Source: Prunella strophiata
Lineage: Eukaryota; Chordata; Aves; Passeriformes; Prunellidae
Assembly (NCBI GenBank): GCA_036583965.1
Contig: JAZBQD010000019.1
Coordinates: 15,453,585 to 15,517,584 of the forward strand
Direction of reading: 5' to 3'
DNA: 64,000 nt
Shown piece by piece: positions 26,281-39,345 of this stretch. The notes beneath the pieces were generated by a model. It was not told the origin of the DNA. It saw only the letters and a list, made by a program, of their open reading frames with translations, and did not search any database. Position numbers and translations under genes: made by a program. How positions within the stretch are numbered: the stretch's first letter is position 1; the number at the start of each line of letters is the position of its first letter.

Positions 26281-26475
26281 CCTTTTGCATTTACAACCCT
26301 CAAGTGGTTTACAAACAGTAACTTACTGCAGACCCCAGAAGAGCTTCATTACTTTCCCCCTGCTCTCTAATTTACAGGTGAAAAAACAATACAGAAGTGA
26401 AATGTCTTTCCCAAGATCACATACGTTCTGGCTTGCAACCACCAATTTTGATGCTCCTGCTCATACCACTATATC
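26281..26475 (+). mobile_element. MIR/CORE-type SINE remnant
   Basis: The stretch from about 26300 to 26475 reads like a decayed MIR element on the plus strand. It has a TCAAGTGGTTTACAAACA block near 26300, then an AATTTACAGGTGAAAAAACA block near 26370 and CTTTCCCAAGATCACATACG near 26406. These match, with substitutions, the MIR series 'ATTTTACAGATGAGGAAAC...GACTTGCCCAAGGTCACA'. MIR elements are of early amniote or older age and are normally found in birds only as highly diverged copies. Boundaries are approximate. Confidence 0.6.
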
Positions 26476-29400
26476 ACACTGACAAGTTAGTGATACTCCC
26501 CAGTGTGAAATGGTCTGCTGGGAATAAAATGTGTAACCCATCAAATATACAGCTTGTTTACTCTTGCTTACATTTAAAATACCTCTTTAAATAATATGTT
26601 TTCAGTGAGCAATTTGAACATCTCATGATTTACACCATTAAATCATGCTAAGGTATTTTTTGAAATCAAATCTAATTAAATTACTGTTAACTTTAAACAA
26701 GAAGTTGAACCAGCGATTCATTGAAAGATTTATCTCTGTCAAATTTGCAGTTAAACATATTAAAAACTGATCTATTTATATATATTTTGCTCTAGTTAAA
26801 ACTATCAAGGTTATAAATTCTGAACAGTCATCATACTTGTGGTAAAGAATACCATTTTTAGGACAACATTCAGAATAACCTTTCTTTTTGCACTAAAAAG
26901 CATTTTTCTGTGTGTTTAACCTCTGAGATTCCTCCTCAAAACACAAATAATTCTGTTTTACTTGTGTTTTAAAGACCATCAATAGGCAGTGTACCTTCTT
27001 TTTCTTTTCTTCAGTGAGTGATTGCCTTTGAAATCACTTCAAGTGTAAGGCATGAAATATTTCTTTGGGAGTTTGCATACCTCTTCCAAAAGCAGTGAAA
27101 ATGCCAAACTAACATCTTCAAAAAGGGTTGGTTTTGAGACTGTTTCCATATTTAGGTGTCTGGTTTGGGGTGTTTGGAAAGAACCTGGTTCAAAGGTGGA
27201 TTTTCAGCTTGATATGTTTCCCAAAAGATCGTGTATATTTATGCATGTAGGATGTGTGTGCCTATGCACTGAGCTCTCTGAGTGGGGGACTGGTTTCTGC
27301 TGTGAATGTTCCCAGTCCCCTTGAATGAAATCAAACTTCCAGATTTCAAATCTTGCATTTTGGTGGGAAGTGAGCTCAGGTGTCCTGGGCTGTCATGGTG
27401 TTTAGCCCCACTGTGTCACCTCTTGGGCCACAGCTTCTTCCATTCAGAATAAAGAGCACCACCCACTTGAGCATCCTCCATGGGAACTAAGATTTTTCTC
27501 TTGCTGCAAATTCCTCCCAGTCTCATTTCTCCTAACAGTTCATCTCAAGCCTTCAGATTTTTTCTCACTCTTGGATCTATTTTTAAAACCATTTTTTTCT
27601 ATAATATATAATCAGCACTCACCTGACAGGAGAGTGTACTCAAGACTTCAAAAAAGCTGCTTTAGGACCACATGATAATAAAGTCTCCTTAATCCCAAAT
27701 ATAGACGAGATACAGAGCAGGGCCTACAACAAGTTTTATAGAGAGCATTAGTGTCAGCAGTTTAGAGAGAATTAAAAAGAAAAATAACATTTCATCCCTG
27801 AGGAAAAATCCAAGTAGTGCATAAGACTAAAAGGAGCATTTCTATTGGGAATTGCTTATGAAAGAGATTTTTAGTTCAAAATAAAGAAATCAGTCAGCAC
27901 TGCATAAGGATTGTATTGGTCAAAAATAGTCTTCTGAAATATCAGGATTCAAAGAAGAGACCAAGTAAAAGACACGAATGAAAGTAAGCAACCCAAATGC
28001 AGGAGAAACTAAATCTTGCACTTGCAGCAAAGATTGTTTGTGTTCAGACTCCAAATAAGACAAATGGTTCTTGCAGTTGTGAAAATTTGAAACCTGACTT
28101 ATAGCTATGATCCATAACAGTGCTAGATTTATTGACCACCTGCTGTGAAAACAGAGCCTTTTTTTTTTGCAGCAAAACCTCAGCTTGCCATTTGTGAAGT
28201 GTCTCCTGTGTGATTTTCACAATTTCCTAGAAGACATGATTAACCCAGTTGCCAGTGCTGCTCCATTCCTGCATGCCTCACCAATCAGTGCAGGATTAAT
28301 AAGATGCCAGGGGAGACCACTGAACCTCCTGGTGAGCTACTGAAAGAAAAGTGAGTGTGCTAAAAATATTTAGAGATTTATTTGATTTCTCCACATGAAG
28401 TCCTCTATAATTTATCACTTCAGTTCACACTTGTTCTGTTTTCTGCTTTGTTTAATTTTAGAAGGGGGCCTTTCTCTCCTGTTTTTACTGTGACCACATC
28501 ACAGGTTTGGGTCTGTGACAGCTACCAGTGCACTCCAGTCCCTGTGTTTAGCTATTTTTCTATCTGCTACATTAGCAAGCTCCTCCAGTTGTTCTGCTGA
28601 GCACAGAGATGCTTAAGTTATACAGACCTCAAATGCATGTGTACTGAGCAATAAGGTTAGGGTATTCTCTGATTTGTGAGTAATGTTTTTCATAAGTATC
28701 CAGAGATATGAATGGGCACAGAGCTGGAACAAGCAGGGCGTTGATTCTTATTCTTCTGAGCTGCAGTAGAAGCCTTCTCTGCTTTACTAAATCACAGTAA
28801 AACAACCCCCTCATCTAATGGTTATTTTAATTTTATCCAGGTCTCCTTAGAACAGGCAGATTTTCTGTGAGAAGCTGAAAGCAGAATCAAACATGGCATT
28901 TTGGGATGTTCACCAAAAGCAGTTGAATGGATGAATGAAAACAAACACCAGATTTTTCCAGTAGTTCAATACCCAGGGTTGGAGACATGACAAGTTTTGC
29001 CAATATAAAAAAAATCATTGTATTTTTTTTTAACTTATAAAAAATGTAAACTGCTGACAAATAGAAGTGATCTGTTAAATTTATTTGAAAACTTCTGTTT
29101 ACTTAGCATTATAAGCATAGAAAGAGCAATATGGAGCTGTTGGATGCCATGTAGGCAGTAACAGCAACTATTCCAACTATTCTCTGTATGAAAGTGCCCC
29201 AAAGTCAGCAGGGACTGCAAAGTGCAAAAGTAATGTAGCTACATGAACATACAGGTGTAGTGGATGTCACTGCCACTCTGGACGACCCTGAACTGGGTGT
29301 CTCACTATATTTACTAAGCAAGATAACAAGGCATATTTGTTTCTGATTCTTCTAAATAGACACCAAAACTGACTGCAACACAAGGATGAGGAATAGACTA

Positions 29401-32400
29401 GTTGATTGTACAGAATAAAATCAAGTTTTTACTACAAATCTATCTCAAAATGGCCTGATTGAGAAGTCAATATATACTAAGCTACCTCGGCAGGTGATGT
29501 TGAAGTAGAAAAATAGATAGGTTCATATATACCTGGGAGGAAAATTACCTGGAAATGTAAGCAGTCAGACCAGTACTGATTTGGTGTAAAATGGAAGGCA
29601 TGAATGATACTCAGAAAAATGTTTTGGTGAATGGGCATATCACCTGCTTACGTTATATCCCAGAAGTTTCAGTGAAGCTGGTGTTGTTGTTTTAGGCTGA
29701 GCAACTCAACTTCACTGCTCAAAATCATTAGTTGTCTTTGGAGATCTTGTTCCTTTATATGGAGAGCCATTTACAGGTGAGTAGGCTTTTTTAAAAACAC
29801 ATTGCTATATCACATTGAAAATACATTACATTATATTACATTAAAATGCAGTTATATAGCTCTGCAAATAAATATATAAATTAATTTATTCCATTCAAGA
29901 GAGAGCTGTGGGCATGTTATATTTATCTCTAGTGAGCATTGAATAAAAGCTTAAGAGCCTGTGGAAAGAAGTACGGGTTGAATACTTCTGAGAGGTGGAA
30001 GCAGGCATTTCCTGTCCTGTGTCCTGCTTCCTACTCTTGTACTGCTCAGTCATAGTTTCACAGGACTTAACCCCAGACAGAGATTAAATGGCAACTTTTT
30101 ATGAGTTTAGACAAACTTACTGAGCCGACTGCATGCAAGAGGACATTTTCTTTCTAAGGTGATTTATCTCCTCTATGTGGCTGGAGCAATAAATACTCTG
30201 AAAATTAACGCCATGCTCGCTTGTAAAATAAAATCCACATTAATCTCAACTATCAGAGACAACTATAAATCAAATGAAAGCAAAACAGGGTAAAGAGGGG
30301 TTGGAAACAAAGCCCCATCCCTGGCAACACAGCCCTAGGCAGACATTATAGCAGTGTTGGCTGAGACTAGCTGTCAAGAGGCCCCAGAGAACTGGCTCCT
30401 GGGGCACCTGCCACAATGTGCCACATGAATCTTCAGGTCTCCATGAGCCACATGCAGGTCTGGGGACCTGGATTCCACTCTGGGGAATAATTACCTCTGC
30501 TCCAGGAAGAAGACCAGTAGGAAAGCTGAATCTTTTGTCAACAGGAGGAGGAATGAGTAACTGGAGAGCAGAAATACAGAACACAAAATGTAGCAGAGTC
30601 TTTAAATTTTAACACAAGGTACCATTGGTCCTCATGGGTCAACAGAACTGAGCAACTTCTCCAGGTGATGTGTCTGAGTCACAGGTGTGTGTACCCAATG
30701 TGTGAGGTATCCTGGCTGCCTTTCTGCAGCCTGTCTTCTGGAAGAATTACTGAACTCTTCTATAAAAATTGTTTCTAAATTATCTTTCTTGGGTTAAAAG
30801 CCAATGCTGTTCTTTTAGAGCTAGCTCTGAAGAATGTCCCCCATAACTAAACATACATTATTCCCTACAAGCAGTACCTCTAGCTGATGCCAATTGAGGG
30901 AGCAGGAGTTGTTCCGTATTTGAAAGCTAAAGGTAAGGAGATGAAGGAAAGAAATATACCCAGCTATTTCAGAATGTGTGGGCAGCTATTTCTACTGGAT
31001 TCTGAAATATAGTGAAATTCCTATAGTTTTCTTAGCCTGAGTAAATGTATTCATCAGGGCACCCTTTCATCAAAGAATGCTGTATGCAGATATCTGTAGG
31101 TACATGGATGCTATATCCTATAGATGATATACAGATTCATTGTTAGATATACACTTATAAAGCCTCCTGATCTGCAATATAAACAAGCATCATTTGCTAT
31201 CAGATTTGCAGCACTCTGATATTCTGTGCTTCAAATTAGTCCTGGGTGAATTCCATCCCTGCAGCTCACCCATTTTTCTATTACAGCTAATCCAATTACT
31301 TCAGACTCTTATCTTCTTTCCAGTGTGCACATATGCCATCTTCCTCATGAAAGTCATCCTGTAGAAAAGTTAACAAGCATATTTATGTTAGAGAAGTTAT
31401 GGACCAGAGTGTTTATGGGCACAGGAATTTATTATCTTTGTGGTAAGCCAAGAAACATATTGACGGACAAGATGGATGAGCAATTTAAACAAATGAAAAG
31501 GAACCCTGAATGGATAACTGGAAAGGGCTACACTTCACCCCCAGTTCATGGAAATAGCACAAAGAGAAATGTTCTTGAAAGCAGATGGTTGGCACTGGAG
31601 AAAGATTTTGAACACAAACTTTCTCTTTCCAAAATTAGAATATGCAGTGCGCCCATTGCTGATGGAGATTCCGACCCATGTAGATGTAGGGTCTGACAGT
31701 GCTCACCAGAACTCTCTACTTCAAGCAAGTCAGAGCTAAAATTTTACTTTGTTCAAACTAAAACTTGTTGTAAAGAGAGGAGAGAATCAGTGTCTTCTTG
31801 CACTTGAGCTAGTTACAGAAATAAGTGGAGCTCTAAGAGACAGATGTTACCAGAGTCGAAAATGCCTGGAGGCCTGTGCACACAGAGGACCCCACTGAAG
31901 CCTGAGTGTGAAAATGCACCCACAGAGTTCGTCAGCTTACCCTAAGTAATTACAGCAAAATCTTTCTGGTGCAATTATTCTCTTTCTGCATCTGTATGGT
32001 GACTTATTTTCCAAAATAAGCCAGTGGTGAGCTCAGCTTCCAGATTCAAACACCACAATGGGATCCAATAACTGCTTATCTGCAATGCCTGATGATTCAG
32101 GTACATTTTGAAAGATGAAGGGGCAAGACCTCTACTAGCTGAGAGCTAATCCTACTCCAGCACCACAAATTTGGAGAGAAAAGAACTAATGCACACCCTG
32201 AACAGTGCTGCCAATCCCCACCAAGGGGGCTAGCAGTAAATGCCCTGGGACTCTGGAGTTTCACCTCAGAGAGTGCTAGTGTCCTGTCCACCCCTCCCCA
32301 ACCAGCAGGGCTGGGAAGAAGGGGAGATCAGCACCAGGTTAACCTGTAGAAGGAAAAAGGAGGGAAAAGGGGGAAAGAGAACCAGCCTGTTTGTTCTGGG

Positions 32401-33689
32401 ACTCAAATCAGCCCTTAGCTGTTCTAAATAGCTCTGTGCAGGACTGTCAGCATAGCAGATGCTGGATTATGACAGCAAAAATAAGCATTATGAAAATATA
32501 TTCAAGTGCAGGAGAGGGATGGGGCAAACCAGTATCTGGTAAAACAGCTTTGTTGTGAGGCAATTCTTTATCTCAAGAGTAAACATTTAATCCCCCAGGC
32601 AAGAAATTGTAATTGTTAAAATCCTCCATAATTAAAGGGGGATTATATTATATATAATATATATATATAGGATCCTATATTCTATATAGGATATACCATC
32701 TTTAGGACCTATTTCCTCTCCCTGTGGGAGGAGACATTGCAAAAACATTCATAAGGACAGTGGAGGATTGTTATTGAAAGCAGCAGGCCCAGAGGGGTTC
32801 CTAACTCTGGTTCTTCCTGAAGGCAACAAAGACAATACTGCCTTCAATATCCAGTATACAATGGCAGAATTACATTTCTAGATGTCTAGGACAAGTGTGT
32901 GGAGCTGGACTGTGGATTTCCAGTTCACTGGACACTGCTCCACAGACAGGCATGGGCACACATAGGCTGCTGCAGGCATGTCAGCTTCTCTCCCACAGCT
33001 TGGACTTAGCAGGACTGCTGCTGTTACCTGGCCAATTTTTGTAGAGGAAACCAGAAAAAGGCAGCTAAGGGGATGATTGAATAAATAGCAAGATGTTCCC
33101 AAGAAATATTAAGCTACCCTTTGCAAACAGATTTATTTCAAAGACAGAGAATTGCTTCTTAGTTTCCTTTAATGCTTGCATTTTATATCTTCTCACTGTT
33201 CTTCTCTCTAAGACTGACTGTAAGTGCACTGGGGCATCCCTGCCTGTTCCTCAGCATTTGACCAGGGCCTTATTAAGTGAAGGCCTAATATCATCTTATC
33301 CCTTGGCACTGCAGCAAGAAGCAAAAGAAAATAATATTCACATTAGACAGCCACTATAGCTTTGGATACAAAGAGTGTAAAATGGATGCACCTGTTCATA
33401 AATAGAGAAATGTTTCCTTTGATTACAGGTTTCCTCCTTGCTCATTATAAAAAATTGTCAATTATTCCTGCCTATAGGTACAGCAAGATTACTCATCTCC
33501 AAGTTAACAGCAATGCACTCCAAAATTGCTTCAGTAATTCAGGTTTAAAGTCACTACAGCAGCACAAGTCAGAAGGATTAAATGAGAAGGGGAGGGTGTG
33601 CTGAATATAGGGAAATGCTGTATGCAAATTGTGATAATTCATGACTGAGTCACAAAAAATATGTATTCAAAATCTGTCATGATTTAAAC
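26476..33689. other. Long unique intergenic stretch, no gene recognised
   Basis: 7.2 kb of mostly A+T-rich unique DNA. The segment 26595-26820 is especially A+T-rich and could be a conserved non-coding element, which the sequence alone cannot settle. The longest frame is 123 codons at 31325-31696 (plus), with no recognised domain. An AT-rich palindromic patch at 32643-32697 is listed separately. Confidence 0.5.
32643..32697. repeat. TA-rich simple repeat with a 16-bp perfect palindrome
   Basis: A run of alternating T and A ends in the perfect palindrome ATATAGGATCCTATAT at 32665-32680, followed by a further near-copy (CTATATAGGATATA). The patch could extrude as a small cruciform. No functional role is evident. 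Confidence 0.85.
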
Positions 33690-33800
33690 ATTTAAGAATA
33701 CAATGCTATGCATTTATGTAATGACTTTCATCAAAGGATCTCAAAATGCTTAGGAGGCACTGAGATGAATGCATGATGATGTCAGTTTTGCAGGACAGCT
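33690..33800 (+). mobile_element. Possible MIR-related SINE fragment
   Basis: The block TGACTTTCATCAAAGGATCT at about 33722, followed by CAAAATGCTTAGGAGG, resembles the 'CTTTCATCCAAGGATCTCAAAGCGCTTTACA' segment of amniote MIR-like SINEs. The match is short and diverged, so the assignment is tentative. Confidence 0.4.
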
Positions 33801-36800
33801 CTAGGTACATTTCTTTTCAAATCAGCAGCTAGTGGCTCCCAGGGATTTCCAACACACCAGACTAATACTTGATGGTCTGGGGGAAGAGAAAGGGCTGACA
33901 AAGATGAATCTGATAACTGCTCTAGTCCTCAAATGGGTTCAGGCTCTGTTGATCCTTACAGATGCATTTCTAATATCCTTTAAAATATCCAGTGATAGAG
34001 CAATTGAAAATATATCTAGCCTCTTTCTTCTCTCTGATTATACCACAGTGCCTTCATGTAAGCAGCAAGCAAATACATTGCAAATAAGCAGCAGGAAAAT
34101 ACATTGCAAATACAATAATATCCCCAAAATTTTCTCACTAGGCAAGAATTCTTTGTACCAGCAAAACCATGATGTGGCTCATCACTCATCACAATAAAGA
34201 AAGCACTGGAATTTTTTAGCATGTTCCTTCATCTGTTTTCAGTAGGCTGAGCAGAATGGAAATTTGAAGCAAAAGAGAGCACACCTCAGGCTGTGTGGAA
34301 CAGAGTGTGGGCACTGATGTTAGGAGCCATGAGGATGGAAACCTAAATCACTCTTCCTGGGACCTCCTGAGAGCTCTCTCACTGTTTGGTGAGACAAAGA
34401 AGACTGCAAGATAAAGAGTACTCTAAGGTGTAATTGCTTCAGATGGAGGAACTGTGGACTGCCAGACCCTACTGAGAGTCTTCTTCCTCTTCCTAGTGCA
34501 TGTATTTGTTAAGATGAAGGAAAAGGAGCAGATCAAGGATTTGAATGCTTCCAAAAAGACAGAACACTAATCTTAGAAACATAAAGATAATAACTGGGAT
34601 TTTATTAATAGGAGATAATTTTTTTTAGAATGCAATAAGATCTAAATCCACTGGCTGATTCAGAACAAAAAAAGTGTGTTGAAACTGCTAATACATGCCT
34701 GCTGATGTTGATGGCCTTAGTGAGAGATATCCCCATATTTTGCATAAGATTCTGCCAGGGAAGCAATTTGTCATCACAGTGACAACTTTTGACATAAAAG
34801 AAGGTACAAGCAGTGTAATCTCTGTTTGATTTCATCAAAACATCCATAGCATAGGCTCAAGAACTTTATACCTTTCAGAACTTATACCTTTTTTCTTAGA
34901 ATTGTTGCCTAAACATATTGTTGCCTTTATGTCTAGCTGAGAAAATTCTTTGCACTATGTACATCTCCAGGTCTACCCCTGCAGAGAGCGCTGCTGCCAG
35001 AAAAATGCCTTCTGACCCTAGGAAATACTTAGAGGGGACAACAGAAACTCACAGGCACAGCCTGGTAGGATTGCTTTAGGAACACATGGTTGCTGCCAAG
35101 AGATGTGAAATGCTTTGCCATACCTCAATGTTTGAAATATTTTATGATGTAGATTTCTGAACTTTCATAGCAGCATTTATCTTTGTTCTTCAAAGGCCAA
35201 GCCAGGATTAGTGCAGTTGTCAGTGTTGTAAGACCCCTGTGTTTGGCTGTCTTCTGTACAGGGGAGGTAACATGGTCTGTCAGGCAGTCCCTCTGACAGC
35301 CAGTCTAAGCCACAAGGAGCCATGCTCCCAGCTACTGCCCTAACCTAACAAAATTCTAGCAATATCTCACTGAACATTAACCTACCACCTACTGTCAGCA
35401 GGCAGATCCCAGGATATCTTCTGCATACCAGAAAGCATAGGCACCACTTTAGGCATCTTTCTTCTCTTTCTTCAGATAATACAGAACACACAGGATCTAA
35501 GAAATTACAGCAGTGGCCAACTGGATTGGTGTACCTCAAGATGACTTCAGACACAGGTAATGCAAAAGATTTAGAAAGATTTAACAAGCTGTAAAAGTCT
35601 AGAAACTACTGACAAATCACTGGATTTTCCTTTCCATCTACAAATAGAACCACAGTTTACTGACAGGACAGTACAAATGTGTTGGACAGTTCTGAATTAA
35701 TATATAAAACAAAGTCCTGTATTACATACCAAAAAGACTTGCTGGAAGAATTGCCACCAGTAACGCCACTGGGACCTGCCAGTGTTTGTCCCAGAGCAGT
35801 GTTTGGTGCTCAGCACTCAGACTTCTGACAGAAACTCTCCCCACTAACCCCAGTGCTATATGACTGCAGCGGAGGATCAGTGGCGAGCTGCCACTGTCTT
35901 TGTGATAGCCCCCACTAGCTGGGACTTATAACCAATCAATAGCTCTTGTTATGAGACAGATGGATCCATTATAATCTGACCTGCTCAGAGTCTGGCTCTT
36001 AACCCTTAACCTTAGCTGATGTAAAATATTCACCAAAGTTCTGTGTTAGACATCAGCACAACCTCATATTTCTTTCCCTGCCATTAACAAATGTCACATA
36101 TTTGTCAGCGGCACAGATTATCTCATCCACCTCACCACAGTGTATGCCACATTTGTTGAATGTGTTGTTAAAGAAACAATAGAATGGCTTTTTACCAAAA
36201 CCCACTGCTGTGGATATTATAAGTGAAGAAAAACAAAAATAAAGTTGGGGCATGTTTCTATCAGTATTTTCTTATAACAATTAATAACACATTTGTGGAT
36301 TTCCTTCCAGCATCCCCACAGCTTGGAACCCAGACATGAACCCAGATGGTCTGTGTGCTTGCAGTTACAAAGATAGGCTGGACAACCCACACCTGAAATC
36401 TGCAGACTGACAGCTTTCTAAAATCTGGTTCCTAATTTTTCAGATTAGGTGTCAGTGTCAACTAGAAACAGAGGTAAAAAGTGACAGAGAGGGGAAAGAA
36501 AGAGAAAACAGTTATCTGTGAAACTGATCATTTTTCATGCATTTTTTAATGAAACATTGTCAAATATACAGACCTGCACACAGGAGTTTTAGTCACATAT
36601 TTTCACTAGGCATAGAAACTCTCGGACTTGTAGTTTTAGGGAGTATTCTGATGCTTGGCATTGATTAAACTGGCAACCAAAATTAGATCAGTCAGACCAA
36701 ATATGTGTAGGTTTCTCCTTGAAGGGTGAGTTTAAAAAAAAGGAAGCTTTACTGATAATTTTGTTTTAGAAGCAGTGATTCTCCATCATTGCCTTTCATC

Positions 36801-38900
36801 TGGTTCTGCTTAGACTCTTGCACAGTTTACTCAGCCCTGTCTTTGCCATCCATCCATTTCCATAAGGTCTGGGTAAAAGGAGTCCAAGAGTAAATGTGAA
36901 GGCAGTGCTTTCATACCATCTTTTACACATTCAAATAACAAGTATTTAATCTTTGAGACCAGACCAGCAATGTATAATGAGTGAAAAAGTGATATAGCAC
37001 TTAAGTGATTGCTGCAACCTGCAGTTCACTCAGCATGTAGAGATTTCATTATAAAGTCACAAGTGATTGAAAATGTAATATATGTAAGAAGCAATGTGTT
37101 GTGTGAACAATTGATAAAGCTGAAAAAAGAACATATTTGGGGCATACGATCTCTTCCTTACATTCTAGCATTTTTTTCTGGACAGTTTAATAACTAATCC
37201 CACACATTTTACCTTTATATTTATAAACAAAGAGCAAGGATACTGCTGACAAAATCCATTTTTGAAGAGAACAAAATGTGAGAAACTACTGCAAGTTAGT
37301 AAACAGGAGGCCTGTTTATCACTGAAAGCAGCATCTCAGAGCCAAAAAACTGAAAATACAAGAACAGACTTGTATGATGTATAGCTACAGCTTTTTTGAC
37401 TATGAATAAAAATCTACCATGTCCTGTAAATTTCAGGTAAGGGAAGACAAGCTAAAGATTACATACAACTTTCCATGTTGGTCCTATTCACTCCTCACCT
37501 AAGCTGACATGGAGACATTGATTTTGATTACAGTATTCCTGATCTACAGCAAGGAAAAGGAGGCAGCCGTGCCATTGTTTTCCAGATGCAGTGCAATAGC
37601 CTGTATTTATCTGAGAGAAAACTTTAAGAGCACTTATTGAAGTTCAGATACTTATGAAACTTAAAACTCATTTCCAAAACTTGAATGTAATGAAAATCAA
37701 AGAATCATTTGTTATCCAAATATATTTTAGATCTGCTCAAAGTTGGGAATCTTTTCCCACAAGTTTGAAATATTGAACAATAGAATAATCGAATTTTCCA
37801 AAAATCAAATCTGTTACTTGTATGGTCCTCAGTTTTATTAAAGAATTTGGATCATCAAGAAGAATTCTCTCCCCTCCCTGGGAAGAGATTATGATATTTG
37901 AAGAAATGCAATTTCCTCCGCTGTTTCTGTTGCTGTGACCTTTATTAATTCCTAATCTTCTAAAAATATCCCAATAAATTGTGGATTGCTAGGTAGAAAT
38001 TTGAAATCCAAAACCAATAAATTTTCTTTCCATGTGTTGAAAGCACTGCTTTAGATATATGGAATAATAAAAATATCTTTTAAAAATAGCGACAAAAATA
38101 TTTTCAGTGCTAGAAAAAGTGATGCTGTACATTTACCTGCTTGCTAATGTGTTTCTAGACTCAAACCCAAAAATTAATCTGGGACAGACCATGCCAGGCT
38201 AAAGAAGGCTTTGAAAAGTCAATGTTCAAATGTTTTCTGTTTATGTTTTCTAGCATTTCGCCAGGTTGGACACTCTTCTTGAGTTCATTGACTTGCATCC
38301 AGAAATGTCATTAGTAAAACAAAGTTTAATTGGATTCTTTCTAGGCCTGACTGATCACAGAGCCTGAGAAGAGGCTGTCTTTGCTTCCTCTGCTACTGGC
38401 TTCAGCTAAAACCCCTCTGGTGTCTCTAAAGATATGGGCATAAAATGCCTAAAGTCAGACTGGGGAATATCTATTGATTTTACTAAAGTTTTGACAAGTC
38501 AACATCAAAGAGAACCTTCTCCTGTGCTCTCTGAACATTTGAATTTATTTTGTAAACTCCATCAATACCAATAAAATAAATAGCCTCTTAAAGGCTATTA
38601 TGGCTACTTAGATTAAAGAAACACCATCATATTTGTTAGTACAGCTAATCAGTGTTGCAATCCTTACTAATGTTTCCGGAGTAGTTGCTGCATTGGAGTG
38701 TTAATCACGATTTCTCTGATTATCAGCAATTGTTTAAAAAATAAAAACATGAAGCAAACAAGATAAATATTCTTCCTTGGTAATCAGATCAAAGATGAAA
38801 GGGAAAACGAGTAATGGTCATCATTCCATTGAGTATTAACATTTGACTTAAATTTTTCAAGAAACCACTTGAATTATACTGTTTGTGCAGTCTTTTTCTG
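33801..38900. other. Long unique intergenic stretch, no gene recognised
   Basis: 5.1 kb without a recognised gene. Frames of up to about 121 codons (33832-34197, plus) show no known domains. The region 38560-38880 is A+T-rich and complex in sequence. It includes an 8-bp inverted repeat (AATAGCCT/AGGCTATT with a 5-bp loop) at 38579-38599. It might be a regulatory element, but nothing proves it. Confidence 0.5.
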
Positions 38901-38977
38901 AAAACAAAACAAAAACAAAACAAACAAACAAACAAAAAAAAACAAGACCAAAAAAAAAAACAAAAAAAAAAAAAAAA
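38901..38977 (+). repeat. A-rich simple repeat, (CAAAA)n/(CAAA)n to poly-A
   Basis: A 77-bp tract of almost pure A interrupted by regularly spaced C residues (CAAAA, then CAAA steps) passes into long A runs. It is a typical slippage-prone tract, possibly seeded by a retroposon tail. Confidence 0.93.
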
Positions 38978-39234
38978 TAAAGAGAAGACCCTTTTAAAAT
39001 AGTTATTATTTTGAGCTGTAACACTTATAAATCACTTTTCATCTGCAGAGCCCTGTATCAGAGCATGGACCTTTGTTGACCAGACCAGCAGAGGATCTGG
39101 TACTGTTCCATGTTTCTGTCATGAGCTAAACATTTTGGAGGACAGGACCTTGCCCTTCCCAGCAAACACAGCAAGAATTTCAGGTAACTGGATCTCGTTG
39201 TGCTGTTTTGACAGGCAAGGAATCTGGTATAGGT
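38978..39234. other. Short unique segment, no gene
   Basis: Unique sequence. The block ATAAATCACTTTTCATCTGC at about 39028 is vaguely reminiscent of the 5' part of an amniote MIR, so the neighbouring SINE remnant may begin here. I cannot establish that. Confidence 0.35.
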
Positions 39235-39345
39235 AATTTTTAAAACATGCCCAAGGTAGCAGAGGGAGTTGGTAGTAGTGGCACTACACCCCAGGAAATC
39301 CTGTTTCTGGCTCTGGGATGGTAGCCCTAGCCATTGTCCTTCTCC
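39235..39345 (+). mobile_element. MIR-type SINE 3' remnant
   Basis: The series CATGCCCAAGGTAGCAGAGG (about 39247), a GTAGTAGTGGCACTACACCC segment and TTCTGGCTCTGGGATGGTAG (about 39303) parallels, in order and strand, the MIR 3' series 'CTTGCCCAAGGTCACACAG...AGTGGCAGAGCC...' with a pyrimidine-rich end. A 111-codon minus-strand frame across it (39058-39393) is a by-product. Confidence 0.5.

Noticed and set aside
31325..31696. A 123-codon plus-strand frame with mixed composition
   Set aside because: No recognised family, no clear start context or splice partner. Its length is compatible with chance in 64 kb of DNA.
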